DNA of 64,000 bases from Lysobacter sp. Root494 (GTDB lineage Bacteria > Pseudomonadota > Gammaproteobacteria > Xanthomonadales > Xanthomonadaceae). The notes under the pieces were generated by a model. That model saw only the letters and a program-made list of their open reading frames with translations, was not told the DNA's origin and did not search any database. The position numbers and the translations under genes are program-made. The stretch covers positions 389,045 to 453,044 of the forward strand of contig NZ_LMFH01000005.1 of the NCBI RefSeq assembly GCF_001427225.1, read 5' to 3'. This document shows, one piece after another, positions 31,886 through 40,958 of this stretch; positions within the stretch are counted from its first letter, which is position 1; the number at the start of each line of letters is the position of its first letter.

Positions 31886-33283
31886 TTACAGCACTTCGGA
31901 AGCGTAATCCGCCAGTCGCGAACGCTCACCGCGACGCAGCGTCACGTGCGCGCTGTGATCCCAGCCCTTGAAGCGGTCCACGGCGTAAGTCAGCCCTGAA
32001 GTAGTTTCGGTGAGATACGGCGTATCGATCTGCTCGACGTTGCCCAGGCACACGATCTTGGTGCCGGGACCCGCGCGCGTGATCAGCGTCTTCATTTGCT
32101 TGGGTGTGAGGTTCTGCGCCTCGTCGAGGATCAGCCAGCGGCTCAGGAACGTGCGGCCGCGCATGAAGTTCAACGATCGGATCTTGATGCGCGAAGCGAG
32201 CAGGTCGTTGGTCGCCGCGCGGCCCCAGCTGCCGCCTTCCGGATTGTGCGTGAGCACTTCCAGGTTGTCGGTCAGCGCGCCCATCCACGGCGTCATCTTT
32301 TCTTCTTCCGTTCCGGGCAGGAAGCCGATGTCCTCGCCGACACTCACCGTCGCGCGGGTCATGATGATTTCGCGGTAACGCTGCTGGTCCATCGTCTGCG
32401 CGAGGCCCGCGGCGAGCGCCAGCAATGTCTTGCCGGTGCCGGCGGTGCCGAGCAGGGTCACGAAGTCGATCTCGGGATCCATCAATGCGTTGAGCGCGAA
32501 ATTCTGCTCGCGATTGCGCGCCGTGATGCCCCATACCGCATGCTGGTTGTGGCGGTAGTCGTCGACGATCTGCAGGATCACGCGCTCGCCTTCGACGTGC
32601 GCGACCTTCATCTCGGCTTCGTCGTCGCCGGGCAGGTAGAGGAACTGGTTCGGATACCAGTCATCGTCTTCGCTGCGGCGGATTTCGTAGAACGTGCGGC
32701 CCTTCTCCGTCCACGAACGCAGGTCCTTGCCGTAACGCTGCCAGAAGTCTTCCGGCAGCGCGGTGGCGCCGGTGTAGAGCAGGCTGAAGTCGTCGAGCGC
32801 GCGATCGTTCTCGTAGTCCTCCGAATCGATGCCCGCGATCGATGCCTTGATCCGCAGGTTGATGTCCTTGGAAACGAAGACGACGGACGCGCCGGGTTCG
32901 GCTTCCTTGAGTGCGAGGATCGCGCCGAGGATGTGGTTGTCCGGAATGACCGCGCCAAAACGCTTGCCCGAATCGAAGTCGCGCGTCTGGAAGCGCAATT
33001 TGCCGATGCTCTGCGCGCCGCGCAGTTGCAGGCCCTGGGGACGCGACAGCGGGATGCCTTCGGCGATCGATCTGGTGCCGTGGCTTTCGACGAGTTCGTT
33101 GAGGAAGCGACTGACCTGGCGCGCATTGCGGCTGGCTTCGCTGGTGCCTTTCTTGCCGTTGTCCAGCTCTTCAATTACCTGCATCGGCAGGTAGACATCG
33201 TGCTCCTCGAACTTGAACAGCGCGGTCGGGTCGTGCATCAGCACGTTGGTGTCGAGGACGTAGATGCGCTTGCTTCGGGTCAT
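31886..33283 (-). CDS. PIN-domain PhoH family ATPase (PhoH2 type)
   Basis: 465 residues with an N-terminal PIN ribonuclease domain (YVLDTNVLMHDPTALFKFEEHDVYLPMQVIEELDNGKKG, acidic Asp and Glu residues in place) and a C-terminal PhoH ATPase (Walker A GTAGTGKTLLALAAG near residue 255, Walker B WLILDEAQNLTPKQMKTLITR). Related PhoH2 proteins of mycobacteria are reported as RNA-unwinding ribonucleases. Start MTRSKRIYV at the ATG 33283. A partly paired GC-rich hairpin sits in the 82-bp gap to bcp. The downstream DUF1275 gene is nearly contiguous. Confidence 0.93.
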   Translation of the reverse strand: MTRSKRIYVLDTNVLMHDPTALFKFEEHDVYLPMQVIEELDNGKKGTSEASRNARQVSRFLNELVESHGTRSIAEGIPLSRPQGLQLRGAQSIGKLRFQTRDFDSGKRFGAVIPDNHILGAILALKEAEPGASVVFVSKDINLRIKASIAGIDSEDYENDRALDDFSLLYTGATALPEDFWQRYGKDLRSWTEKGRTFYEIRRSEDDDWYPNQFLYLPGDDEAEMKVAHVEGERVILQIVDDYRHNQHAVWGITARNREQNFALNALMDPEIDFVTLLGTAGTGKTLLALAAGLAQTMDQQRYREIIMTRATVSVGEDIGFLPGTEEEKMTPWMGALTDNLEVLTHNPEGGSWGRAATNDLLASRIKIRSLNFMRGRTFLSRWLILDEAQNLTPKQMKTLITRAGPGTKIVCLGNVEQIDTPYLTETTSGLTYAVDRFKGWDHSAHVTLRRGERSRLADYASEVL

Positions 33284-33314
33284 CGTGCTTTCCGTAATAG
33301 CGAACAGCGGCAGG

Positions 33315-33344
33315 CCACCACAAGCCCGCGAAGCGGGGTGGTGG
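33315..33344. other. Hairpin between bcp and phoH
   Basis: CCACCAC/GTGGTGG outer stem and CCCGC/GCGGG inner stem separated by a 3-nt bulge, with a GAA loop. No T-run on the minus strand; may be a processing or weak termination signal between bcp and phoH. Confidence 0.4.
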
Positions 33345-33365
33345 AATCTTGGAAATACAGGGCGA

Positions 33366-33836
33366 TCACTTAGTTGAGGCAGCCTTGAGTGCGTCGTACA
33401 CGGCTTGAGCGTGTCCCGGGACTTTCACGGGGCGCCATGACTGGACTATGACGCCCTTGGGATCGATAAGGAAGGTGCTGCGTTCCACGCCGACGTATTC
33501 GCGACCGTAGAGCTTCTTGGGCTTGATCACGCCGAAGGCGTTGCAGAGCTTCTCGTCAGCGTCGCTGACCAGGTCGAACTTGAATCCCTGCTTCGCGCAG
33601 AAGTTCTGGTGCGACTTGATTGAATCGCGGGAAACGCCGAGTACGGTCGCACTGAGCTTTCTGAACTTGGGCAGCAGCGCGTTGAAGTCGATGCCTTCGG
33701 TCGTGCAACCGGGCGTACTGTCCTTGGGATAGAAGTACAGGACCAGCCATTGGCTCTTGTAATCGGAGAGGCGGCCACTGGAACCGCTGGAAAGCGAGAT
33801 GGGCAGATCGGGAATCTTGTCGCCTGTATCCAGCAT
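33366..33836 (-). CDS. bcp: Thioredoxin-dependent peroxiredoxin Bcp/PrxQ
   Basis: 156 residues. Reduces hydroperoxides. The peroxidatic cysteine is C44 in PKDSTPGCTTEG. The E. coli-type resolving cysteine five residues later is absent (I49); instead C80 in HQNFCAKQ lies 36 residues on, matching the Cp-Cr spacing (C48/C84) described for Xanthomonas campestris PrxQ, where the resolving cysteine is in helix 3. So it should be an atypical 2-Cys enzyme. Lies between phoH and gcvR, as in the dapA-gcvR-bcp neighbourhood of E. coli. Confidence 0.95.
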   Translation of the reverse strand: MLDTGDKIPDLPISLSSGSSGRLSDYKSQWLVLYFYPKDSTPGCTTEGIDFNALLPKFRKLSATVLGVSRDSIKSHQNFCAKQGFKFDLVSDADEKLCNAFGVIKPKKLYGREYVGVERSTFLIDPKGVIVQSWRPVKVPGHAQAVYDALKAASTK

Positions 33837-33877
33837 CGTTCTCTCGTTGTGGTCTTGCGTGTAGCGCCGACGGTCCG

Positions 33878-34453
33878 TCAGAACTTCATCGGATCCATGA
33901 TCGCGTCGAGGTTAAGGTGATCGCAGAATTCGAGGAAGTCATCGCGCAATGCAGCAATGTGCATGCTGGCGGGCACGCCGATGGTGACCTGTGCCGAAAA
34001 CATGTCCGCGCCGGTCTGCATTGCGCGATAACGTGAGCAGTGCAGGCTTTCGATGGTGATGCCCTGCCGGTCGAAGAAGTCAGCCAGCTGGAACAGGATG
34101 CCCGGTTTGTCGGCGGCCACGACTTCGACCACGTACGGCAACAGGTTCGACTGCACCTGCTTGGGGCCGGTGCGATACCAGTTGAGCTTCAGGCCTTCCT
34201 CGCGCTCCAGGCGCGTCAGCATGGCTTCGAGCTTGGCGACGGCGTCCCACGGGCCGACGGCGAGCGCCGTGACGGAAACGTCACGACCCACGGTCGAAAG
34301 GCGCGCGTCGACCAGATTGCAACCACTGTCGGTGATCCGCCGCGTCACCGACAGCAGCGGGGACTCCGGATGCGTCGTGTAGGCGTTGATCAGGAGGTGG
34401 TTTTCGTTCGGCGACGGCCGGGGAGCGTTATCGGTCAAGGCGGCGCCTGGCAT
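33878..34453 (-). CDS. gcvR: ACT-domain regulator, GcvR-like
   Basis: 191 residues from the ATG at 34453; the frame is open for another 81 codons but that part is unlike any ACT protein. Two ACT domains: about 20-95 (NHLLINAYTTHPESPLLSVTRRITDSGCNLVDARLSTVGRDVSV) and about 108-185 (YVVEVVAADKPGILFQLADFFDRQGITIESLHCSRY). In E. coli GcvR restrains GcvA at the glycine cleavage operon in response to glycine. Divergent from dapA and upstream of bcp, the E. coli arrangement. No gcv genes are in the window; direct targets unknown. Confidence 0.88.
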   Translation of the reverse strand: MPGAALTDNAPRPSPNENHLLINAYTTHPESPLLSVTRRITDSGCNLVDARLSTVGRDVSVTALAVGPWDAVAKLEAMLTRLEREEGLKLNWYRTGPKQVQSNLLPYVVEVVAADKPGILFQLADFFDRQGITIESLHCSRYRAMQTGADMFSAQVTIGVPASMHIAALRDDFLEFCDHLNLDAIMDPMKF

Positions 34454-34710
34454 TGGGGGCAAGATGCCCGGATCGTTGGAACATGACTCATCGGACGCAA
34501 CTCGTCGCAGCGAGTGCCTCGAACGAGTAACTGGAAGCACGCGACTGTCACACCGACAGCCGCAGCCAGCATACTTGCCCGTGGTTTCAGCCCGCAAGTA
34601 ACATTCAGGCTCGACCTGCGAGCCTGTTTGCCGCTTCGAATGGATCCGCCCAGCGCGATCTTCACAGGCCCGCCTACCCACCCACCGCAGCTCCAACCAG
34701 GGCTACCGAC

Positions 34711-35610
34711 TTGCGACTTTCCGGCAGCATCACCGCGCTGGCTACACCGTTCAATGCCGCTGGCGAACTCGACCTCGACGCCTGGCAGCGGCTGCTCCAA
34801 CAGCAACTCGACGCGGGCACGCAGGCGATCGTCGTCGCAGGCTCCACCGGCGAAGCCGCGGCGCTGTACGACGCCGAGTTCGACCTGCTGTTGCGTACCG
34901 CCGTCGAGTTCGTTGCCGGCCGCATTCCGGTGCTCGCCGGTACCGGTCTCTCCAACACCGCGAAAACGATCGAACAGACGCGCCGTGCCGCTGCACTGGG
35001 CGCCGATGCCGCATTGATCGTCACACCACCGTACGTACGTCCGACCCAGGCCGGTCTGATTGCCCATTACCGTGCCATCGCCGACGACAATGCGTTGCCG
35101 ATCGTGCTCTACAACGTGCCCGGCCGCACCGGCGGCGACCTGCTGCCGGAAACCGTGGCCGAGCTGTGTGGCCACCCGCGCATCGTCGGCATCAAGGAAG
35201 CTCGCGCCGAACCCGAGCGGATGGAAGCTCTGCTGAAGTTCAAGAGCGGCGACTTCGCCGTGCTCAGCGGTGACGATCCGACCGCGTGCCGCGCAATGCT
35301 CGCAGGCGCGGACGGCGTGATCTCCGTAGCGTCCAACGTGTTGCCCGCTGCGATGCGCCGCCTGTGCGACCTCGCGCGTGCCGGCAAGGCGGACGCGGCG
35401 AACGAAATCGACGCGCAGTTGCAGCAAGCATTCGATTTTCTCGGCGTCGAGCCCAACCCGATCCCGGTGAAGGCCGTGCTCGCGTTGCAGGGCATCGGCC
35501 ATGGCCTTCGCCTGCCGTTGCTGCCATTGTCTACTGTTCACGCCGATGCGGCTTCCAGCACGACGGCGATGGTGCGCGAACTTGAAAGCGCCTGCACCAC
35601 CGCCGCTTGA
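34711..35610 (+). CDS. dapA: 4-hydroxy-tetrahydrodipicolinate synthase
   Basis: First committed step of lysine and meso-diaminopimelate synthesis: condenses pyruvate with aspartate semialdehyde. 299 residues, class I aldolase barrel. GSTGEAAAL (substrate carboxylate site) near residue 46, catalytic Tyr in [11 protein letters not shown] and Schiff-base Lys in GIKEA. The start is a TTG at 34711 (reads as [14 protein letters not shown]), the only start matching the family N-terminus; no clear Shine-Dalgarno. Followed by a BamC-like lipoprotein gene, as in E. coli dapA-bamC. Confidence 0.96.
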   Translation: MRLSGSITALATPFNAAGELDLDAWQRLLQQQLDAGTQAIVVAGSTGEAAALYDAEFDLLLRTAVEFVAGRIPVLAGTGLSNTAKTIEQTRRAAALGADAALIVTPPYVRPTQAGLIAHYRAIADDNALPIVLYNVPGRTGGDLLPETVAELCGHPRIVGIKEARAEPERMEALLKFKSGDFAVLSGDDPTACRAMLAGADGVISVASNVLPAAMRRLCDLARAGKADAANEIDAQLQQAFDFLGVEPNPIPVKAVLALQGIGHGLRLPLLPLSTVHADAASSTTAMVRELESACTTAA

Positions 35611-35644
35611 TCTTTTTTTGCAGTATTCCCGAAGGAGACACCCG

Positions 35645-36184
35645 ATGCGCCTGAACCACTCCGCGAGCCGCTCAGCGAGCCGCGTCGCGACCACCGTCCT
35701 CGTGCTCGCTGCCGTCCTGGCGACATCGGGCTGCAGCTGGTTCCGCAGGGAAGACAAGTTGTATGCCGGCGAGCCCACCAGCCGTCCGCTGGAAGTGCCG
35801 CCGGACCTGGACATGCCGCGCACCGAAGGCGCCGTCGCGGTGCCGGGCGCGTCGGCGACTACGTCTGCTACCGCTTCCGCCACCGCTACGGCCGCACCTG
35901 TTGCTGGCGTGTCGAACGGGTTCACCATCGCCGGCAACCGCGACGACGTGTTCACCAAGGTGGGTGAAGCACTCGGCAAGATCGAAGGCCTGTCGGTCGC
36001 CAGCCGCGCGCAGTTGCTCGGCGTGTACGACGTCGCTTACGAAGGCAGCAACTTCCTCGTCCGCGTGAGCGCGGTCGATGCAGGCGTGTACGTGTCCGCG
36101 GTCGATCCGCGCGGCCAGCCTGCGACGGGCGATGCGCCGACCAAGGCGATCGCTGCACTGAAGGCGGCGCTGGGCGCGAACTGA
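35645..36184 (+). CDS. bamC: BamC/NlpB-like outer-membrane lipoprotein
   Basis: 179 residues from the ATG at 35645, which has an excellent GAAGGAGAC ribosome site. Signal peptide with lipobox ATSGC (C30). The mature N-terminus contains LYAGEPTSRPLEVPPDLDMP, including the LEVPPDL signature of BamC, an accessory part of the beta-barrel assembly machine. A Thr/Ala/Ser-rich linker follows, then a single helix-grip-like domain (about 100-179). E. coli BamC has two such domains and about 340 residues, so this is a short form. The position directly after dapA supports the call. Confidence 0.78.
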   Translation: MRLNHSASRSASRVATTVLVLAAVLATSGCSWFRREDKLYAGEPTSRPLEVPPDLDMPRTEGAVAVPGASATTSATASATATAAPVAGVSNGFTIAGNRDDVFTKVGEALGKIEGLSVASRAQLLGVYDVAYEGSNFLVRVSAVDAGVYVSAVDPRGQPATGDAPTKAIAALKAALGAN

Positions 36185-36205
36185 CCCACTCGCCGTAGCA
36201 GCAAG

Positions 36206-36235
36206 AAAAAACGGGCGCCAAGCGCCCGTTTTTTT
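36206..36235. terminator. Bidirectional terminator between bamC and fdxA
   Basis: A 13-bp stem AAAAAACGGGCGC/GCGCCCGTTTTTT with a CAA loop; the A-run and T-run serve both converging genes. Confidence 0.9.
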
Positions 36236-36256
36236 ATCTCCGCGAATCTGATTCGT

Positions 36257-36580
36257 TCAGCGCTCGAGCAGATCCAGCTTGCCCGGCTTGCCTTCCCATT
36301 CCTTCGCGTCGGGCAGGGCATCCTTGCGAGTGGTGATCACCGGCCAGGCCTGTGCGAGTTCCGCATTCAATGCGACAAACGCTTCCTGGCCCGCGGGCAC
36401 GTCGTCTTCCGGGTAGATCGCATTCACCGGGCACTCGGGTTCGCACAAGGTGCAGTCGATGCATTCGTCCGGATCGATCACCAGGAAATTCGGACCTTCA
36501 TGGAAGCAGTCCACCGGGCACACTTCGACGCAGTCGGTGTACTTGCACTTGATGCAGTTCTCGGTGACGACGAAGGGCAT
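36257..36580 (-). CDS. fdxA: 7Fe ferredoxin FdxA
   Basis: 107-residue electron carrier with one [3Fe-4S] and one [4Fe-4S] cluster. The cysteine pattern [14 protein letters not shown] (first half) and [12 protein letters not shown] (second half) is that of the Azotobacter-type FdI/FdxA ferredoxins. The ATG at 36580 (MPFVVTENC) is the conserved start; the open frame upstream is spurious. Monocistronic, next to tRNA-Glu. Partner enzymes unknown. Confidence 0.95.
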   Translation of the reverse strand: MPFVVTENCIKCKYTDCVEVCPVDCFHEGPNFLVIDPDECIDCTLCEPECPVNAIYPEDDVPAGQEAFVALNAELAQAWPVITTRKDALPDAKEWEGKPGKLDLLER

Positions 36581-36664
36581 GAGCGACGGCTTCCGGCGGT
36601 GATGGAGATCGAACGGGCAATTAGTGTAGCGACACGGCGCGCGGACGGCACTGCATCGGTGGCA

Positions 36665-36691
36665 ACAAAAAACCCGGCCAGGGCCGGGTTT
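36665..36691 (-). terminator. Terminator of tRNA-Glu
   Basis: AACCCGGC/GCCGGGTT stem with a CAGG loop; on the minus strand it is followed by TTTTTT. 41 nt downstream of the tRNA 3' end. Confidence 0.82.
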
Positions 36692-36731
36692 GATGTTCAA
36701 GACCCTATCTCAAACTCGGGCCCTGCGAAGG

Positions 36732-36807
36732 TGGCGCTCCCTACGGGATTCGAACCCGTGTTTTAGCCTTGAGAGGGCCACGTCCTGGGCCTCTAGACGA
36801 AGGGAGC
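36732..36807 (-). tRNA. tRNA-Glu (anticodon CTC)
   Basis: 76 nt on the minus strand: acceptor GCTCCCT paired with AGGGAGC, D-arm region CGTCTAGAGGCCCAGGACG typical of tRNA-Glu, anticodon loop CTCTCAA (anticodon CTC, reading GAG), anticodon stem TGGCC/GGCTA, T arm GGGTTCGAATCCC, discriminator G, encoded CCA. Confidence 0.94.
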
Positions 36808-36853
36808 TGATTGCTCTCTTTCCGCGCCCGGCATGGGCTGAACGCGGCCTGTT

Positions 36854-36883
36854 AGTATACGCAGCGCCGTTGCCGTGGGGCAA
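36854..36883 (-). promoter_or_regulatory. Putative promoter of tRNA-Glu
   Basis: On the minus strand TTGCCC, 18 nt, TATACT, ending 46 nt before the tRNA 5' end. Lies in the 116-bp spacer divergent to pcnB. Confidence 0.6.
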
Positions 36884-36923
36884 TTGGTAATTTCCGTCGA
36901 CAGGGACCGCGGCTCGACTCTTG

Positions 36924-38249
36924 ATGTCCGAACTCCAGACCATCCATCCGACGCTGCGGGTCATCCCGCGTGAAGAGCACAACGTTTCGCGCCGGGACAT
37001 CAGCCCGAACGCCCTGCGCGTGCTGTATCGACTGCGCGAAGCCGGTTTCGGCGCCTACCTCGTCGGAGGCGCGGTGCGCGACCTGCTCGTGGGCGGGCAC
37101 CCCAAGGACTTCGACGTCGCCACCGACGCGACGCCGGAACAGGTGAAGCAACTGTTCCGCAACTGCCGCCTGATCGGCCGCCGCTTCCGCCTGGCGCATG
37201 TCGTGTTCGGCCGCGAGATCATCGAGGTCGCGACGTTCCGTTCGAATGCCGACGATGGCAGCGGGGAACGCGAAACCCACGAAGGCGGCCGCGTGCTGCG
37301 CGACAACGTCTTTGGCACGATCGAAGACGACGCGGTCCGCCGCGACTTCACCGTCAATGCGCTGTATTACGCGATCGAGGATTTCTCGGTGCGCGATTAC
37401 GTCGGCGGCTTCGAGGACGTGCAGCATCGCCTGATGCGCCTGATCGGCGATCCGGAGAAACGCTATCGCGAAGATCCGGTGCGCATGCTGCGCGCCGTGC
37501 GCCTCGCCGCAAAGCTCGACTTCGAGATCGAAGCCGCGACGGCAGAACCCATTCCACGCATGGCGCCACTGCTCGGCGAGGCGGCGCCCGCGCGCCTGTT
37601 CGAAGAGTGCCTGAAGCTGTTTCTCACCGGCCACGCTGTCGCCAGTTTTGAAAGGCTGGAATACCACGGCCTGCTCGACGTGCTGTTCCCCGAATCGGCC
37701 ATCGCTCTGCGCGCGAATCGCAGCGGCGCATTGCGGCGCATGCTGATCGCCGGACTGCGTGGTACCGATACGCGCGTGGCCAATGACGAACCGGTTTCGC
37801 CGGCCTTCCTGTTCGCACTGCTGCTGTGGCCGGCGTATTGCCGCGCACTGGCGCAGCTGCAGCACGGTGGCATGCATGCGGCGGAAGCCGAACGCCGGGC
37901 CGCCGATCGCGTCACCGTGCACCAGCTCAACACGATTGCGCTTCCGCGCAGGTTCTCGTTGCCGATGCAGGAAATCTGGCTGCTGCAGTCGCGTTTCTCG
38001 CAGCGGCAGCGCAAGCGTGTATTCCGCTTGCTCGCGCATCCACGTTTCCGAGCTGCCTACGATTTCCTCAACCTGCGAATGGCGGCATCCAACGAACACG
38101 CCGATGACGTCGCGTTCTGGCGCGAAGCGCAGCATCAGCCTGGCGACGTGCTGGCGGCGCAGCTCGATACGCAACCCGAAGGCGAATCCGCCGGCGCACC
38201 GCGGCGGCGTCGCCGCCGGCGTCGTGGTTCCGCGGCTTCAGGCGAGTGA
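36924..38249 (+). CDS. pcnB: Poly(A) polymerase I
   Basis: Adds 3' poly(A) tails that promote RNA decay. 441 residues from the ATG at 36924 (a TTG three bases earlier is also in frame). Nucleotidyltransferase core GGAVRDLLVGGHPKDFDVATDATPEQVKQLF with the catalytic Asp pair in DFDV, the second motif FGTIEDDAVRRDFTVNALYY, and the RNA-binding YREDPVRMLRAVRLAAKLDF. The C-terminal tail is Arg-rich ([10 protein letters not shown]), as is usual for PcnB and unlike CCA-adding enzymes. Overlaps folK by 4 nt (GTGA). Confidence 0.96.
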   Translation: MSELQTIHPTLRVIPREEHNVSRRDISPNALRVLYRLREAGFGAYLVGGAVRDLLVGGHPKDFDVATDATPEQVKQLFRNCRLIGRRFRLAHVVFGREIIEVATFRSNADDGSGERETHEGGRVLRDNVFGTIEDDAVRRDFTVNALYYAIEDFSVRDYVGGFEDVQHRLMRLIGDPEKRYREDPVRMLRAVRLAAKLDFEIEAATAEPIPRMAPLLGEAAPARLFEECLKLFLTGHAVASFERLEYHGLLDVLFPESAIALRANRSGALRRMLIAGLRGTDTRVANDEPVSPAFLFALLLWPAYCRALAQLQHGGMHAAEAERRAADRVTVHQLNTIALPRRFSLPMQEIWLLQSRFSQRQRKRVFRLLAHPRFRAAYDFLNLRMAASNEHADDVAFWREAQHQPGDVLAAQLDTQPEGESAGAPRRRRRRRRGSAASGE

Positions 38250-38740
38250 ACGCGAGCACCATTGCCCTGGTCGGCCTGGGCGGCAACCGCGGCGATGCCG
38301 CGGCGACGCTGCGCCACACCTTCAAGGACCTCGACGCATTGCCGCAGACGCGCCTGTTGCGCGCGTCGAAGCTGTACCGGAGTCGCGCATGGGGCCGCAC
38401 CGATCAGCCCGACTTCACCAATGCGGTGGCCATGCTGCAGACCAACCTCGATGCGCGAGAGTTGCTGGATGCATTGCTTGAGATCGAACACCATGCCGGC
38501 CGTGAACGTCACGCCGAAGAACGTTGGGGGCCGCGCACGCTGGACCTCGACCTGTTGCTGTACGGCGATGCCGTAATCGACGAACCCGGCCTGCACGTGC
38601 CACATCCGCATTTGCACGAACGCAGTTTTGCACTGGTGCCACTGGTGGAAATCGCTCCGGACGCGATGATTCCCGGCATCGGTTCCGCGCGCGCCGCCCT
38701 GGCCGCGCTGGAACCCTCCGACATCGAGGCGATAGGCTGA
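38246..38740 (+). CDS. folK: 2-amino-4-hydroxy-6-hydroxymethyldihydropteridine pyrophosphokinase
   Basis: Folate pathway enzyme transferring pyrophosphate from ATP to 6-hydroxymethyl-7,8-dihydropterin. 164 residues with [15 protein letters not shown] at the N-terminus, EDRWGPR-like motif [17 protein letters not shown] and [24 protein letters not shown] start overlapping the pcnB stop; its own TGA overlaps the panB ATG (TGATG). The pcnB-folK-panB order is common in gammaproteobacteria. Confidence 0.97.
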   Translation: MNASTIALVGLGGNRGDAAATLRHTFKDLDALPQTRLLRASKLYRSRAWGRTDQPDFTNAVAMLQTNLDARELLDALLEIEHHAGRERHAEERWGPRTLDLDLLLYGDAVIDEPGLHVPHPHLHERSFALVPLVEIAPDAMIPGIGSARAALAALEPSDIEAIG

Positions 38741-39576
38741 TGTACACCTCCAAGCCGCACGAAAAGCCCGCGCAACAGGACAAGCCGTGGACCGTCCCGA
38801 TGCTTGCCGACGCCAAACGGGACGGCCGCAAGCTCGTGATGCTGACCGCTTACGACGCCAGCTTCGCCCGCACGCTCGACGAGGCCGGTACGGATCTGAT
38901 CCTCGTCGGCGATTCGCTTGGCATGGTCGTCCAGGGCCACAACAGCACCCTGCCGGTCACCGTTGCCGACACCGTCTATCACGTCGCCTGCGTCGCGCGT
39001 GGATTGTCGAAGGCATTGCTGATCGCCGACCTTCCGTTCCAGTCCGACGCAACCCCGGAGCGAGCACTGGAAGCCGCAACCATGCTGCTCCAGGCGGGCG
39101 CCACGATGGTCAAGCTGGAAGGCGCGGGCCACAAACTGGACGTCATCCGCTTCCTTGTCGAGCGCGAGATTCCCGTGTGCGCCCACCTCGGACTGACCCC
39201 GCAATCCGTGCTGCGCCTGGGCGGCTACAAGGTACAGGGCAGGGATGACGCCACGTCCGGGAAGTTGCGCGCCGACGCCCGCGCGGTCGCCGAAGCAGGC
39301 GCCGCATTGCTGGTGCTCGAATGCGTGCCGACCGGGCTGGCGCAGGCCATCACCTCGGACCTCGCTATCCCCACCATAGGCATCGGCGCAGGCCCGCATT
39401 GCGATGGGCAGGTGCTGGTGCTGCACGACCTGCTGGGCGTCAACAGCGGGCATCGCCGGCCGAAATTCGTGAAGGACTTCCTGGCTGAAGCCGGTACGAT
39501 CACCGGCGCCGCCGAAGCCTATGCCGCTGCCGTCCGCGACGGCAGCTTCCCCGACGCCGCGCATTCCTACGGCTGA
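38740..39576 (+). CDS. panB: 3-methyl-2-oxobutanoate hydroxymethyltransferase
   Basis: First step of pantothenate synthesis: makes ketopantoate from alpha-ketoisovalerate and methylenetetrahydrofolate. 278 residues; [33 protein letters not shown] contains the metal-binding Asp and the substrate loop, then ADLPFQ, VKLEGA and [25 protein letters not shown]. Translationally coupled to folK; panC follows after 11 nt, so folate and pantothenate enzymes share an operon. The folate link is functional as well as positional, since PanB uses a folate cofactor. Confidence 0.98.
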   Translation: MYTSKPHEKPAQQDKPWTVPMLADAKRDGRKLVMLTAYDASFARTLDEAGTDLILVGDSLGMVVQGHNSTLPVTVADTVYHVACVARGLSKALLIADLPFQSDATPERALEAATMLLQAGATMVKLEGAGHKLDVIRFLVEREIPVCAHLGLTPQSVLRLGGYKVQGRDDATSGKLRADARAVAEAGAALLVLECVPTGLAQAITSDLAIPTIGIGAGPHCDGQVLVLHDLLGVNSGHRRPKFVKDFLAEAGTITGAAEAYAAAVRDGSFPDAAHSYG

Positions 39577-39587
39577 CCGTATTGCCG

Positions 39588-40433
39588 ATGATCGATGTCG
39601 TCACCGAACTCGCTGCGCTGCGCGGCCTCGTATCCGGGTGGAAGCAGGCGGGCCAGCGCGTCGCCCTGGTGCCCACCATGGGCAACCTCCATGCCGGCCA
39701 CTTCTCGCTGATCGAACTTGCGCGACGCCATGCCGATCGCGTCGTTGCGAGCGTCTTCGTCAACCCGACGCAGTTCGGGCCCAACGAAGACTTCAACCGT
39801 TATCCGCGTACTCCTGAAGCCGACAGCGCCGGACTGGCCGATGCCGGTTGCGATGCGATGTGGCTGCCGTCAGTAAAAACCATGTATCCGTATGGCGTGC
39901 ACGCGACAGTTCGCGTGAGCGTTCCCGGCGTCACCGAAACGCTGGAAGGCGCGCATCGTCCCGGTCATTTCGACGGGGTTGCCACCGTGGTCGCCCGGCT
40001 CTTCAACCAGGTGCAGGCGAATGTGGCCGTGTTCGGGCGCAAGGACTACCAGCAACTCGCGGTGATCCGGTACATGGTGCGCGACCTCGCGTTCCCGATC
40101 GAAATCGTTGCAGCAGAAACACGGCGCGAAGCCGATGGCCTGGCCATGAGTTCCCGCAACCAGTACCTCTCGGCTGAAGAGCGTCCCGTGGCTTCGGAAA
40201 TCAGCCGTACCCTGCAGTGGATGCGCGAGGCCGTCCGCAGCGGAACAGCCCGCGCGGAAGTGGAAGCGCAGGCGGCACGCCGTCTCGGGAGTGCCGGCTT
40301 CGAAGTCGATTACGCCGTCGTCCGTGATCGGGACCTGGGAATCCCCTCGGAAGGGCCCGGCGCCAAGGTTGCATTGATCGCGGCGCGACTCGGCCGCACC
40401 CGGCTGATCGACAACCTCGAATTCGAGACCTAA
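39588..40433 (+). CDS. panC: Pantothenate synthetase
   Basis: Joins pantoate and beta-alanine using ATP. 281 residues from the ATG at 39588 (MIDVVTELAALRG); a TTG two codons upstream is also in frame. HXGH-type nucleotide-binding motif in PTMGNLHAGHFSLI, VFVNPTQFGPNEDFNRYPR, GRKDYQQLAVIRYMVRDL and SSRNQYLSAEER are all standard. Part of folK-panB-panC, followed after 131 nt by panD. Confidence 0.98.
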   Translation: MIDVVTELAALRGLVSGWKQAGQRVALVPTMGNLHAGHFSLIELARRHADRVVASVFVNPTQFGPNEDFNRYPRTPEADSAGLADAGCDAMWLPSVKTMYPYGVHATVRVSVPGVTETLEGAHRPGHFDGVATVVARLFNQVQANVAVFGRKDYQQLAVIRYMVRDLAFPIEIVAAETRREADGLAMSSRNQYLSAEERPVASEISRTLQWMREAVRSGTARAEVEAQAARRLGSAGFEVDYAVVRDRDLGIPSEGPGAKVALIAARLGRTRLIDNLEFET

Positions 40434-40564
40434 GAGGCTTCCCGGACGGTTAAATCACCGGTAACGGGACGCCGCGTCCCAGCCTGCGTCCATGTTGCAC
40501 CGCGCCATGCGCTGGTAAACTCACGCTTTCTCGCCGCCAAGCCCGGCGGCCGGAGACGCCGAAC

Positions 40565-40948
40565 ATGCAACTGAACGTCCTCAAGGCCAAGATCCACCGC
40601 GCCAGCGTTACCCACGCCGAGCTGCACTACGAAGGCTCGTGCGCGATCGACGGCCGCCTGCTCGATATTTCCGGCATCCGCGAGTACGAGCAGATCCACA
40701 TCTACAACGTGAACAACGGCGCCCGCTTCGTGACCTACGCGATCCGTGGCGAAGAAGGCAGCGGCGTGATCTCCGTCAATGGCGCCGCCGCGCACTGCGC
40801 GCAGCCGGGCGATCTGGTCATCATCTGCGCCTACGGCGTCTGCGACGAGGCCGAAGCGGCGAAGTACAAGCCGACCTGCGTCTACGTCGATCGCCAGAAC
40901 CAGCTCACGCATACCAACCATTCGATGCCGCAGCAGGCCGCGGCATAA
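40565..40948 (+). CDS. panD: Aspartate 1-decarboxylase
   Basis: Supplies beta-alanine for PanC. 127-residue pyruvoyl-dependent proenzyme; self-processing occurs at G24-S25 in YEGSCAIDG, with K9 in LKAKIHR and Y58-type active-site residues present ([16 protein letters not shown]). The 131-bp gap from panC contains a TTGCAC...TAAACT pair (40495-40521) that may be a weak internal promoter, and a GC-rich palindrome near 40533-40552. Completes the pantothenate set panBCD. Confidence 0.97.
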   Translation: MQLNVLKAKIHRASVTHAELHYEGSCAIDGRLLDISGIREYEQIHIYNVNNGARFVTYAIRGEEGSGVISVNGAAAHCAQPGDLVIICAYGVCDEAEAAKYKPTCVYVDRQNQLTHTNHSMPQQAAA

Positions 40949-40958
40949 CGGGAAACAC

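Noticed and set aside
33366-33836. One-cysteine peroxiredoxin (loss of the E. coli-type resolving cysteine)
   Set aside because: A second cysteine 36 residues after the peroxidatic one matches the alternative resolving position known from Xanthomonas PrxQ.
36924-38249. CCA-adding tRNA nucleotidyltransferase instead of poly(A) polymerase
   Set aside because: The Arg-rich C-terminus, length and the folK-pan neighbourhood fit PcnB; the CCA-enzyme motif set with its HD domain is not seen.
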